Origin: a virus
Reading direction: 5' to 3' (one strand)
Virus record (IMG/VR): IMGVR_UViG_3300049491_000214
Location: 1-38,746 of that record
DNA length: 38,746 nucleotides
In this document: positions 1 through 8,309 of the stretch, piece by piece
How the letters are laid out: each line of letters begins with the position of its first letter
Position numbering within the stretch: the stretch's first letter is position 1
Translations under genes and position numbers: made by a program
Notes under the pieces: model-generated
The model's database searches: none
The model's input: only the letters and a program-made list of their open reading frames with translations
Told to the model about the DNA's origin: nothing

Positions 1-7
1 CAATCAG

Positions 8-133
8 TCCGCGGCATACCTAATCCAAGTGTCATGGATGACCGAGCAGTCGTCTCGAATCAGTTCGACGACGTGCCGAACCGCTTCCAAGGCCGCGGAC
101 TGATTGAGAAGGCGTTCAACTCGCAGAAAGGGC
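8..133. repeat. Direct terminal overlap (copy 1) marking a circular or circularly permuted genome
   Basis: These 126 bases recur exactly at the contig end (38621-38746). The portal reading frame continues in phase through the junction, so this is the same locus sequenced twice and not a duplication. The unit length is 38,613 bp. The first seven bases of the window do not match the sequence before the second copy. Together with the following CCGCGG they are the reverse complement of 93-106, which looks like a fold-back assembly artefact. Confidence 0.93.
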
Positions 134-1080
134 TGGACACCGAACTTCGCGCCCGCGCCGATGCGCTCGCCTGGGTTAATAATCCGATGATGGCGGGCGA
201 CATTACCCGCATGGCGCCGAAGCAGGACTTGAACGTCTGGCCGGGCAAATTCTTCGGCACGCGAGGCCCGCCCGGCGAAGTGTTGTCTGAGTTCCGGTTC
301 GGCGACGTGAACATGAGCACGTTCCAGCAGTCGCAGGAATACGAGCGCATGATCGCGCAGGCGACTGGCGCGACTGACCCCGCGGCGCTGCGCGACGGCG
401 TGCGCGACGAGTCTGCGATGGGGAGCGGTATCGCCGCATCCGGCATGATTAAGCGCAGCCGGCGAGCGATGTTCAACATCGAGTCGTTTATGAACACGCT
501 GCTCCGGCGCATCATGTGGCGCAAAATGCAGTTTGAGCCGGATCGCTACCCGCAAGACTTCGAGTTCAACGTCAAGGGCACTATCGGCATCATCGCGCGC
601 GAAGTCGAGATGCAGCATTTGACTCAGATGCTCCAGTACGTCCCGCCCGGCAGCCCGCCGCAACTTCTGATCTTGAAGAACATCTTCGATCAGTCGTCGT
701 CGCCTGGCAAGGGTGAGATGGTCAGTGCGATCGAAGGGATGCTGAAGCCGGACCCGCAGCAGCAACAGATTCAGTCGCTTCAGCAGCAGTTGGCGATAGC
801 CCTGCAACAAGCGCAGATCAATAAGCTCCAGTCAGAGGCTGCGCTGAATACCGCCAAGGCCGGAGGCGAGCAATCAGCAGCGCTCGTCGCGCAGATCGAA
901 GCCAAGATCAAGATGGACAATGCGAAGCTGGAGCACATCAATACGCTGATTGAGGCGCAGTTCGCCGCAGTTGCAATGAAGCAGACGCAGCAAGAGGACT
1001 TGAGCCTTGCGCTGAAGAACAAGGAACTCGACATCAAAGCCCGACTAGGAGCATTGAAGAGTGTCAGAACTGCTCAGTGA
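8..1080 (+). CDS. Portal protein, C-terminal part (5' end at 37720-38746)
   Basis: This is the 3' part of the portal gene. In the circular genome it starts at 37720 and encodes about 657 residues. The portal is the dodecameric ring at the capsid vertex through which DNA is packaged and ejected. The last 100 or so residues (about 750-1080) are rich in Gln, Ala and Lys and predict long helices, as in the barrel or crown of large podovirus portals. The internal ATG at 34 is a Met inside the protein, not a start. The gene lies immediately after terminase large subunit and before scaffold and capsid, which supports the call. No catalytic motif is expected in this family, so assignment rests on size, position and helical C-terminus. 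Confidence 0.88.
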
Positions 1081-1345
1081 CGACGAGAAGAGCTACTTCA
1101 TGGATATGGAGTCGCTCTTCAACCACCCAGGCTGGACGCGATTGACGACCGAGATGCGGAAAGAGCTAGAGCACATCCCGCAGGAAGTCTTCACCCATGC
1201 AAAGACCTGGGAGACTATCTTAGAGGCTCGCGCACGCGAGTCGGTGCTGCGCACCTTTGTCGAGTACCCGGACGCCATCGAACAGCGCCGAGCGGCACTC
1301 GAAGACATGAAACGACAGCAGATCGAAGAAGTGAGCACGCTATGA
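1061..1345 (+). CDS. Hypothetical protein between portal and scaffold
   Basis: A 94-residue acidic, helix-rich protein with no motif I recognise. It starts with GTG, preceded by AGGAG at 1047-1051, and overlaps the portal end by 20 bases. Its own stop overlaps the next ATG in ATGA, so the three genes are probably translationally coupled. Small proteins in this slot are common in podophage structural modules, but their role is unknown to me. A virion assembly role is inferred from position only. Confidence 0.75.
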   Translation: MSELLSDDEKSYFMDMESLFNHPGWTRLTTEMRKELEHIPQEVFTHAKTWETILEARARESVLRTFVEYPDAIEQRRAALEDMKRQQIEEVSTL

Positions 1346-1632
1346 AGTGGATCATGTTTGATTGGGTCTGCGATACTTGTGGTGAAGAGTACAGTGATTT
1401 AGCCAAGCCGGACACGCATCAGCAGATGCATGATCTGTGCGGCGGGATGGCGAAGCGCATTTTGTCTGCGCCCCACTTCGACATCCGCATGGGAGTTGAC
1501 CCGACAGGGAATCCTACCATGGCACGCAAATGGGCGAGACAACACGAACAGTCCAGAAAAATCGAAGAGAAGCGCGCACGGGAACACGGCCCGAACGCAT
1601 GGGGCTCCAACGGGGCCGACATACGTCGATAA
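1342..1632 (+). CDS. Small zinc-ribbon (FmdB-like) protein
   Basis: A 96-residue protein whose N-terminus has a CxxC pair (Cys10, Cys13) and a second His/Cys pair (His30, Cys33). This is the spacing of a short zinc ribbon of the FmdB type. The C-terminal half is basic and charged with no recognisable domain. The ATG overlaps the previous stop (ATGA). Similar zinc-ribbon proteins sit beside portal or scaffold genes in other phages; their function is not established. DNA or protein binding during assembly is inference. Confidence 0.72.
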   Translation: MKWIMFDWVCDTCGEEYSDLAKPDTHQQMHDLCGGMAKRILSAPHFDIRMGVDPTGNPTMARKWARQHEQSRKIEEKRAREHGPNAWGSNGADIRR

Positions 1633-1713
1633 GCCGAGACCGCGCTGATCTGCCGATCTGGATTGCCGGACAACTGCCGTGCGCGGCAGCCGGATTAACC
1701 GAAAGGTGTAAGA

Positions 1714-2529
1714 ATGTCCCAAGAAACGATTGTTGTTGAATCCGCCATCGCAAAGGCCACTGAAGACTTGAAGGGCGCTATGGGCATCGTAGCAGAACCC
1801 GAAAAGAAAGCGGTGAACGAGGACGAAGGCTTAGACCCGAAGTATCAAGGCAAGACCAAGGCCGAAATTGTTGAGATGCACCGCAATGCGGAAGCTCGAC
1901 TCGGCGGCATGGGCCAAGAACTCGGCGTCTGGCGCGGACTTGTGTCTGACCTGAGCGCTAAGGTGGCGGCTCCAGCAGCGACGATCAAAGAGACGGCGCC
2001 GAAGATTACTAGCGACGAACTCTTGACCGACCCTGAAGACTCTATCTCGAAAGTCGTACGGCGAGAACTTGAAGCTGCGCTGAAGCCTGTGCATGATCGA
2101 CAGGACTTAAGTGCGAGAGAGAGTGATCTTGCCGCCTTGAACCGCGACTTCCCTACGATGAACCAGATCGGCGACGATCCTCAGTTTCGTACGTGGGTAA
2201 CAGGTGCTCGCGGCCGTTCGGCCGATGCAGCGCTCGCGGCGAAGGGTGACACAAACGCGGCTCGCCGGCTCCTTGAGAGCTGGACCGACCGCCAGTCATT
2301 TGCGACGAAGGCTGCTGACACGACCGACACAAGCAAGAAGACAGGTATTGACGGCGCCCGCGCCGCTGCTACCGAGTCGGGCGGCTCAGGCGGTCGCGGC
2401 ACGCCGTCAGGCAAGATTTTCCACAAGTCCGAAGTTGTGGACCTGATTATCAAGAACCCTGACCTGTACAACAGCGACGGGTATCAGAGAGAGCTTCTGT
2501 TGGCCGCGAAAGAAGGCCGTTTGCAGTAG
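1714..2529 (+). CDS. Capsid scaffolding protein
   Basis: A 271-residue, highly charged protein directly upstream of the major capsid gene, the usual place and character of a phage scaffold. Scaffolds fill the procapsid interior, template the shell and leave before DNA packaging. Residues 50-130 predict long helices. A Gly/Ser-rich linker near residues 215-232 precedes a short basic helical C-terminus ending in KEGRLQ. In P22-type scaffolds the C-terminal basic helix-turn-helix binds the coat. AAAGG before ATG at 1714 serves as ribosome site. No protease motif is visible, so it does not look like a protease-scaffold fusion. Confidence 0.82.
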   Translation: MSQETIVVESAIAKATEDLKGAMGIVAEPEKKAVNEDEGLDPKYQGKTKAEIVEMHRNAEARLGGMGQELGVWRGLVSDLSAKVAAPAATIKETAPKITSDELLTDPEDSISKVVRRELEAALKPVHDRQDLSARESDLAALNRDFPTMNQIGDDPQFRTWVTGARGRSADAALAAKGDTNAARRLLESWTDRQSFATKAADTTDTSKKTGIDGARAAATESGGSGGRGTPSGKIFHKSEVVDLIIKNPDLYNSDGYQRELLLAAKEGRLQ

Positions 2530-2532
2530 TTG

Positions 2533-2544
2533 CCTGGCGCCAGG
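2533..2544. repeat. Perfect 12-bp palindrome upstream of the capsid gene
   Basis: CCTGGCGCCAGG lies in the 49-base gap between scaffold and major capsid genes, shortly after the scaffold stop. It has no T-run, so it is not a classical terminator. It could protect the capsid message or be a protein site. Its core resembles the terminator stem after the capsid gene at 3564-3589. Confidence 0.35.
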
Positions 2545-2578
2545 TAATACCACTTTCAGTTAACCCTGGTGAATCCAC

Positions 2579-3556
2579 ATGGCAAATAGCATTTCCTACG
2601 CCAATTCGGTAGACGTTACCGATGCGGCAACTTTCATCCCGACTGTCTACTCGCTCGAAGTTCTGGCCCCGTACAAGAAAAACGTCGTCATGGCGAACCT
2701 TGTCACGAGCCTGAACCACAAGGGCAAGAAAGGCAACTCGATCGTGATTCCGGTTCCGGTGCGCGGCACGGCGTCGGCCAAGACGGCCAACAACGTCGTG
2801 ACTCTCATCACGAACACGGAAAGCTCTTCGACTATCTCGCTCAACCAGCATTGGGAGTATTCCCGAGTGATTGAGGACATCGTTGAGTTCCAGGCGCTGC
2901 CGTCGATCCGTCGTTTCTACATGAACGACGCCGGCTACGCCCTCGCCCGTAAGGTTGACACGCTGCTCTTGCAGCTTGCCGCGACCTGGGGTGGCGCGAC
3001 TGCGTACTTGCAGGCGACGACCGGCGCCGTGATCGGCTCGGACGGCGTGACGCGCTGGGACCCGACTGCGAACGCGAACACCGGCAACGGTGCAGCGATC
3101 AGTGACGCCGGTATGCGCGCCTTGATCCAGGGTCTGGACGACACGGACACGCCGACGCGTGACCGCTACCTCGTTCTTCCCCCGGTTGAGAAGCGCCGAT
3201 TGCTGGCTGAGCCGCGCTTCACGGAGCAGGCTTTCGTCGGTGAGCGTGGCCCTGACAACGCGATCCGCAACGGCTTCGTGATGCCGCTGTATGGCGTTGA
3301 CGTGTACGTGTCGAGCAACGTGGAAACGCTGCTCGCGACGGACGCTGCGACCTCATATCGCCCGTGTCTGCTCTTCCAGCGTGAAGCCCTGGTCCTCGCT
3401 GAGCAAGTCGCTCCGCGCGTCCAGACGCAGTATAAGCAGGAAGCTCTCGGCACGCTCGTGACGGCTGACACCATCTTCGGTGTGCAGACGGTGCGCGGCT
3501 TGACGGGTGCGCAGAACTTCATCGGCTGTAAGGCCGTGATCGTTCCGACCCTGTAA
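2579..3556 (+). CDS. Major capsid protein (HK97-fold)
   Basis: A 325-residue protein, the expected length for a podophage coat protein, directly after the scaffold gene. It forms the icosahedral shell. The sequence shows the usual mix of an N-arm, a beta-rich region with a polar loop (about 60-95), a long helix region beginning near IEDIVEFQALPS (about 98-120), and a compact C-terminus ending in VIVPTL. The codon use is very regular and G+C-rich, as expected of a highly expressed gene. A strong hairpin terminator follows at once, so its transcript can be accumulated separately. I recognise it by context and overall character rather than a diagnostic motif. Confidence 0.9.
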   Translation: MANSISYANSVDVTDAATFIPTVYSLEVLAPYKKNVVMANLVTSLNHKGKKGNSIVIPVPVRGTASAKTANNVVTLITNTESSSTISLNQHWEYSRVIEDIVEFQALPSIRRFYMNDAGYALARKVDTLLLQLAATWGGATAYLQATTGAVIGSDGVTRWDPTANANTGNGAAISDAGMRALIQGLDDTDTPTRDRYLVLPPVEKRRLLAEPRFTEQAFVGERGPDNAIRNGFVMPLYGVDVYVSSNVETLLATDAATSYRPCLLFQREALVLAEQVAPRVQTQYKQEALGTLVTADTIFGVQTVRGLTGAQNFIGCKAVIVPTL

Positions 3557-3563
3557 TCGACTT

Positions 3564-3594
3564 GGCTGGCGCCTTTCGGGGCGCCAGCCCTTTC
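3564..3594 (+). terminator. Rho-independent-type terminator after the capsid gene
   Basis: A perfect 10-bp G+C-rich stem (GGCTGGCGCC at 3564-3573 pairing with GGCGCCAGCC at 3580-3589) with loop TTTCGG is followed by CTTTC. It lies 7 bases after the capsid stop. The T-run is short, so partial read-through to the tail genes is likely. This would make capsid mRNA the most abundant late message. Confidence 0.68.
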
Positions 3595-3626
3595 TAATCA
3601 TCTTCGCCTAGGAGGCGATCAGAAAG

Positions 3627-4904
3627 GTGAGTAACCAGAAACGCTTCGCGCTGCTCGGCAGCGGCATCGGCAAGGTTGACAAGTCTGACGTTCTCGCCGA
3701 TGGCGATTTCCTCGTCTACAACGCCACTACTACGAAGTGGGAGACGAAGCAGTTGAGCGCCATCACGGCGTTCGTTGAGGCTGCGCAGGACGCCGTAGGC
3801 GCGATGCTCGTAGACTCGTCTGAGATAGACTTCACGTACACAGACGCGACGCCCGCACTGACGGCGACGCTCATCAACGCCAGCATCGCCTATGCGCGCA
3901 TCGCCAACGCCTCGGCGCTGTCGGTGCTTGGCCGATCGGCGAACAGCAGCGGCGTACTCGCCGACATCGCAGCCGGCAGCGATTTCCAAGTCCTGCGACG
4001 CAGCGGAACGGTAATCGGGTTCGGCGCAATAGACCTCTCGCAGTCCGCTGCTGTGACTGGTGATCTGCCGTTCGCCAACATTGCACAGCTCGCCGGCTTC
4101 TCTGTCGCCGGACGATCGGTGACGGGCACAGGTGACATCGCGGCAATCACAGCCGGCACAGATGACCGCGTGCTTCGCCAGACTGCAAGCGCGCTGAACT
4201 TCGGGCAACTTACGGCAGGCATGTTCCCGGCTCTCGTGGTGCCAGATGCAGCGCTTTCAGCTAATGTGCCGTTACTTAATGCCTCAAATATTTTCCTTGG
4301 CGTCGTTCAAAGGATATCAGGCACTAGCGCAGCAATTCAATTTGAAGAAACAGACCAGGCTGCTGACGAGAAGGTTTGGAGATTTGTAGCGAGCAGCGGC
4401 TCCTTTGCGATTGGGACTTTGAATGATTCGTTTGGCGGCGGCGCTAATGCATTAGCTGTTACTCGTAGCGGTACAACAATTCTGAGTTTATCGTTATCAG
4501 CAACTACATTGTCATTATCGGCGACTACGCTGTCGTTTACAGGCAGTGTAACAACGCCCGGTAGTTCAGCTTCCGAAGTTGGGTATCAAGGGAACCCAAT
4601 TAATCAGCCGTCTACTAATTATCAAATCCTTGCAACAGACCAAGGTAAAACTATATACGCAACAGGAACTTGCACACAAGTAACAAATATAGCAAATGCG
4701 ACAGCTCCGGTCGGCTTCTCTTATGAAGTTGTTGCAAATGGTGGAGGGTCTTGCACACTTGTTCAGGGGACAGGTAATACTATGTACCTAGAAAATACCT
4801 CTTTTGCAACAACGGGCGATCGAACCGTTCCGGTAGGGTCAAAGGCTTATATTTTGAAACTCTCAAATGGCACATGGCTTGTTGGCGGCTCAGGAGTTAC
4901 CTAA
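3627..4904 (+). CDS. Tail fibre / appendage protein with A+T-rich tip
   Basis: A 425-residue Ala/Ser/Thr-rich beta protein typical of phage receptor-binding fibres. GTG start at 3627 follows AGGAGG at 3610-3615. The N-terminal part (about 1-60) probably anchors to the tail. Residues about 88-205 carry two imperfect repeats with the pattern GRS..(N/T)G..A.I.AG(S/T)D..VLR, usual in fibre shafts. From about base 4255 the DNA drops sharply in G+C (about 70% in 3901-3960, about 40% in 4261-4320 and 4621-4680, counted by hand). The C-terminal 200 residues, probably the receptor-binding tip, therefore look acquired by recombination. Position directly after the capsid, before the adaptor and nozzle, supports a virion role. 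Confidence 0.75.
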   Translation: MSNQKRFALLGSGIGKVDKSDVLADGDFLVYNATTTKWETKQLSAITAFVEAAQDAVGAMLVDSSEIDFTYTDATPALTATLINASIAYARIANASALSVLGRSANSSGVLADIAAGSDFQVLRRSGTVIGFGAIDLSQSAAVTGDLPFANIAQLAGFSVAGRSVTGTGDIAAITAGTDDRVLRQTASALNFGQLTAGMFPALVVPDAALSANVPLLNASNIFLGVVQRISGTSAAIQFEETDQAADEKVWRFVASSGSFAIGTLNDSFGGGANALAVTRSGTTILSLSLSATTLSLSATTLSFTGSVTTPGSSASEVGYQGNPINQPSTNYQILATDQGKTIYATGTCTQVTNIANATAPVGFSYEVVANGGGSCTLVQGTGNTMYLENTSFATTGDRTVPVGSKAYILKLSNGTWLVGGSGVT

Positions 4905-5083
4905 TGCTCACCGTACAGGACATGCAAAATCTGCTAGCTATCATTGTGAGCGATCGACTTACGCTGCGAGGCAATGAAGCGGCTGGAATTGCCGACCTGC
5001 AACGCAAACTCGCCGCTGTGATCGAGGCCGCGAAGCAACCCTCCAAGGACCAAGATGGCGACGGCGCAAGACCTACTGAATAA
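4904..5083 (+). CDS. Small hypothetical protein between fibre and tail adaptor
   Basis: A 59-residue protein. I chose ATG at 4904 (TAATG overlap with the fibre stop) because AGGAG at 4892-4896 sits seven bases upstream. An in-frame upstream start at 4874 lacks such a site. The N-terminal half predicts a helix (MQNLLAIIVSDRL) and the C-terminus is acidic and polar. It overlaps the next gene by 29 bases. No function recognised. Confidence 0.6.
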   Translation: MLTVQDMQNLLAIIVSDRLTLRGNEAAGIADLQRKLAAVIEAAKQPSKDQDGDGARPTE

Positions 5084-5813
5084 CGTGCTGCGCGGGCTGC
5101 GTCGCGACATCATAAGCACGACGAGCACGACGAATAGCTACCACCTACTGCTACTCCTGTACCTCAATCTCGCGAAGGACAGGATCGAAGAGCAGTGGGA
5201 TTGGCACGCATTGCGCACGACAGTGACGTTGACGCTCTCGGCCGCTACAACTTCCTACTCGCTGACTGGTTCAGGCGCGTCGGACGTAGCTGTCAGCGAC
5301 AAGTCGCGCCTGCTCTATGAGCGCCCGGCGCGCTTCTCTGAAGAGTCTGGCGGCTCCAGCATGGAGACGACCGACCGCATTGCCGGGTCTGTCCCGCAAG
5401 TGTTCGATGTCACCGATGCCGCAGAGTATCGGCTCGACGAGATTAGCCCGGAGCAAATGGAGCGGCTGCACTTCACGGACAACAACGAGACAAACCTTCC
5501 AGCGTACTTCTCCCTGTCACGCAGTGGTGGCGTCATGACGGTGCGAATCTGGCCGACGCCATCCGCTACGCGCACACTCAAACTCCGATTCGTCATCCCG
5601 CAAGCCGTCATACCGAGCACTGGCATGACGGCCTACACCTTGTCAATCCCTGACCGACCGGTATGGCTTGCGGCGCTGATGAAGGCAACAGAGGAGCGCG
5701 GCGAAGAGGCCGGCCGCTCGCTGCAAACTATCGAGCGCGACTACAACGACGCTTTGTATATGGCTCTTGATCGCGAGCGGCTTGATTCGGACGACACTGG
5801 GTACCCCATCTAG
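5055..5813 (+). CDS. Head-tail adaptor (gatekeeper, tail tubular protein A-like)
   Basis: A 252-residue protein with an N-terminal helical segment containing a hydrophobic run (LLLLLYLNLAKDRIEEQWDW, about 31-50), a beta-rich middle, and a C-terminal helix pair (about 205-240). This arrangement and its place just before the nozzle gene match the podovirus gatekeeper family (T7 gp11-like), which forms a dodecamer between portal and nozzle. There is no catalytic motif, and the call rests on size, domain feel and order. It ends with TAG immediately followed by the ATG of the nozzle gene. Confidence 0.62.
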   Translation: MATAQDLLNNVLRGLRRDIISTTSTTNSYHLLLLLYLNLAKDRIEEQWDWHALRTTVTLTLSAATTSYSLTGSGASDVAVSDKSRLLYERPARFSEESGGSSMETTDRIAGSVPQVFDVTDAAEYRLDEISPEQMERLHFTDNNETNLPAYFSLSRSGGVMTVRIWPTPSATRTLKLRFVIPQAVIPSTGMTAYTLSIPDRPVWLAALMKATEERGEEAGRSLQTIERDYNDALYMALDRERLDSDDTGYPI

Positions 5814-8309
5814 ATGTCATTGATTCCCTACACCATGCACTCGCCCGGTAAGTGGGGCGTGAACACGCAGGAAGCTAATCAGCAGCTCGTGCCGTTCTGG
5901 GCAACGGTTGCCGATAGCTTGGTGCTGACCAATTCGCGACAGCTAGGTTGCCGTGGTAACGTCTCGATCTTGACGACTGTGCCGGCGAGCGCCGAACTTC
6001 TGCGCATATTCGATTACGTGGACACTGCCGGCGCGGAAATCGTGCTGACTACGACAGCGACGAAGATTCTGAAAGGCACGACCGACCTTACAGCGGGCGG
6101 CGCGAACATCACGTCAGCCACCGCGCCGACGAACGGCTATTGGCGCTTCCAGAACTTCAATGGCAAGGTAGTCGGCTGGCAGGCGTCGCATACGCCCATC
6201 CGTTCTACTGGGGCGCAGTTCACTGACATCGTTGCGGCGTCTGGCTCAATCCCTACCGGCGACGCAATGGTTGCGGCCTTCGGTCGGATATGGGCAGTTG
6301 ATAGCGACGGCCAGACGATCAAATACTGCGCCTTGCTCGATGAAACGAAGTGGGCGACAGCAGATGGCGCAGGGTCGATTGACATGCGCAACGTCTGGAC
6401 TAAAGGCATGGATCGCGTCACGGCGCTTGCGGCGTTCGGCTCGAATCTCATCGTCTTTGGCCGTAACCACATCATCTTCTACACAGACGGCCAGGGATCG
6501 GCGCTCGGCATGGACCCGACGCAGATGTTCGTTGTAGACACTATTGAAGGTACAGGCTGCGTCTCGCGCGATACGGTCGCTTCCATCGGCGAAGGTGACA
6601 TAGTGTTCCTCGCCTCGGTAGGTGTGCAGTCGCTTGGCCGCATCCTCGCGCAAAAGGACAACGCGCTCACTTCCGTATCGTGGCAAATTGCTGACCGCCT
6701 GAGCACGGCGATCAACACTGAGCTTGTCTCGGCAACCGATTTGCGGACGTGGACAGGTTCACACGACTTGGCGACCGGGCAGTACAAACTCGTTCACCGC
6801 ACGACGGGCGACGTGTATGTGTTTCACTTCAAGAATCGCACGCAAGACGACAAAGGCCGAGACGTAATCCCGATTACAATCTGGGACACTGCAATCCTGT
6901 CCAACATTCGCCAGTTCGTCACGATGCGTACAGGTGTGCAGTACGTCATCGGCGGCGACTTCAATCACATCAACACCTACGACCCGACCGGCACGCTGGA
7001 CAATGCGCTTAGCCCGATCGCGACGACGTGGGAAAGCGGATGGGTTGACTACAGCAATCCTGACATTGAGTCACTCACCAAAGTGCTCAAAATGGCCCAG
7101 GTCGCGGTAGCTAATCCTTCGGGCATTACGTCGCAGACGACTTTCAAGCACTGCACAGATTACGCATCTACGTTCAGCACGGAAGCGTCTAGCAGCGCGG
7201 CGGTGCTTGTCCGTTCTGTATACGACCCGATGGGCGATACCGAAGGCAAGGTTCAGAAGTACGGGCTAGTCGAAGTGAGCGGCGGTGGGCGGTCTATCCA
7301 GGATGTGCTGGTCCACATGAAGATCGGCCGCATCGCCTTCGACCATGATATTGACGGGCAGGCTGTAGTGGCCGGCGTTACGCCTAACGCTAACTTGCAG
7401 TTGCTAGTCGCCGTAGCTAGCAACGGCTCAAGCGCGAATTGCGTTGCTACGAGCATGGACGGCACGACGTGGACTATACGCACTGCAATCAATCAAGTCT
7501 GGCGCGGCGTCTGCTGGTCTAAGTCATTAAAGTTGGTTGTCGCGGTCGCTAGTAATGCGATTATGACTTCGCCTGATGGCATTAATTGGACTTCGCGCAC
7601 GTCTCCTGGCGCGGGCGGCTGGTGGGATGTTTGCTGGTCAGAGGATTTACAGAAGTTCATCGCTGTTGGCAGTGGGCTGACGACGCAACGGGCGATGACC
7701 TCGACAGACGGCATTACATGGACGCTTGTCACGACGCCTGTGAGTTGTGACAAGGTTTGGGTAAGTGTCAAATGGTCTAGCCGCTTACGGGCTTTTGTTG
7801 CAGCCGCATCAGGCGGAACAAACGGGATTATGACCTCGCCTGACGGCGTAACTTGGACACAGCGTTCAGTTTCGCTCGCTGTTGGAGAGCTTGCCGAATC
7901 GCCTGATATGTTCATCGCGATTGACGAGAACACTTTTACAAGCTGCTCGTACAGTTCTGATGGTGTGAATTGGGTTCCTGACAGCTCTATTTCCGCCTTC
8001 AACGGCGCGGCGCTCTGTGCAACATATAGCCCGTCTCTTGGGCTATTTGCCGCCGGGAGTGGCGCTACGAACGACATCTCAACTGCGCCGACAAAGAGCA
8101 CCAAGCCAATACCTTTGACGTGGACAAACCGCACAACGCTTGCTTCGATGGTTAGCTGTTGCTGGTCTACCTATCTCGGTAAGTTCTTCTTTGTAGGTGC
8201 GGGCGGGGTTAACGGCGGCAAGTACAGCTCAAACGGCACATCTTGGACATCTTTTGATACTCCCGCAGGCCAGACATGGGCTGCGGTGACTGAAACGGAG
8301 ACAGTGTAA
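5814..8309 (+). CDS. Tail nozzle (P22 gp10 / T7 gp12-like) fused to a C-terminal beta-propeller
   Basis: An 831-residue protein. Residues about 1-530 resemble podovirus nozzle or DNA-stabilisation proteins: an N-terminal segment (PYTMHSPGKWGVNTQEANQ), WAVDSDGQTIKYC, then a propeller-like beta region with GSNLIVFGRNHIIFYT. Residues about 545-831 are different. They carry about seven repeats spaced 36-45 residues, with cores such as TSPDGINWTSR, TSTDGITWT, TSPDGVTWTQR and YSSDGVNW (near 550, 586, 630, 674, 715, a degenerate one near 760, and 805). This pattern suits a seven-bladed propeller of the Asp-box/BNR kind. The fused domain may bind host surface glycans; that is inference. Start directly abuts the upstream stop. 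Confidence 0.72.
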   Translation: MSLIPYTMHSPGKWGVNTQEANQQLVPFWATVADSLVLTNSRQLGCRGNVSILTTVPASAELLRIFDYVDTAGAEIVLTTTATKILKGTTDLTAGGANITSATAPTNGYWRFQNFNGKVVGWQASHTPIRSTGAQFTDIVAASGSIPTGDAMVAAFGRIWAVDSDGQTIKYCALLDETKWATADGAGSIDMRNVWTKGMDRVTALAAFGSNLIVFGRNHIIFYTDGQGSALGMDPTQMFVVDTIEGTGCVSRDTVASIGEGDIVFLASVGVQSLGRILAQKDNALTSVSWQIADRLSTAINTELVSATDLRTWTGSHDLATGQYKLVHRTTGDVYVFHFKNRTQDDKGRDVIPITIWDTAILSNIRQFVTMRTGVQYVIGGDFNHINTYDPTGTLDNALSPIATTWESGWVDYSNPDIESLTKVLKMAQVAVANPSGITSQTTFKHCTDYASTFSTEASSSAAVLVRSVYDPMGDTEGKVQKYGLVEVSGGGRSIQDVLVHMKIGRIAFDHDIDGQAVVAGVTPNANLQLLVAVASNGSSANCVATSMDGTTWTIRTAINQVWRGVCWSKSLKLVVAVASNAIMTSPDGINWTSRTSPGAGGWWDVCWSEDLQKFIAVGSGLTTQRAMTSTDGITWTLVTTPVSCDKVWVSVKWSSRLRAFVAAASGGTNGIMTSPDGVTWTQRSVSLAVGELAESPDMFIAIDENTFTSCSYSSDGVNWVPDSSISAFNGAALCATYSPSLGLFAAGSGATNDISTAPTKSTKPIPLTWTNRTTLASMVSCCWSTYLGKFFFVGAGGVNGGKYSSNGTSWTSFDTPAGQTWAAVTETETV

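Noticed and set aside
4-810. 268-residue minus-strand frame under the portal gene
   Set aside because: Long only because of high third-position G+C in the portal gene; Arg/His/Leu-rich and no motif.
1674-1689. Hairpin CTGCCG-TGCG-CGGCAG before the scaffold gene
   Set aside because: Only 6 bp and no T-run; frequency expected by chance in G+C-rich DNA. Not called a terminator.
3594-4208. 204-residue minus-strand frame under the tail fibre gene
   Set aside because: It runs opposite to a well-supported gene with SD and fibre-type composition; its amino-acid make-up (Arg, Glu, Ala-rich) is that of a G+C-rich shadow frame.
7493-8134. 213-residue minus-strand frame under the nozzle propeller
   Set aside because: Its repeats mirror the repeat structure of the sense gene; no ribosome site and opposite to the operon.
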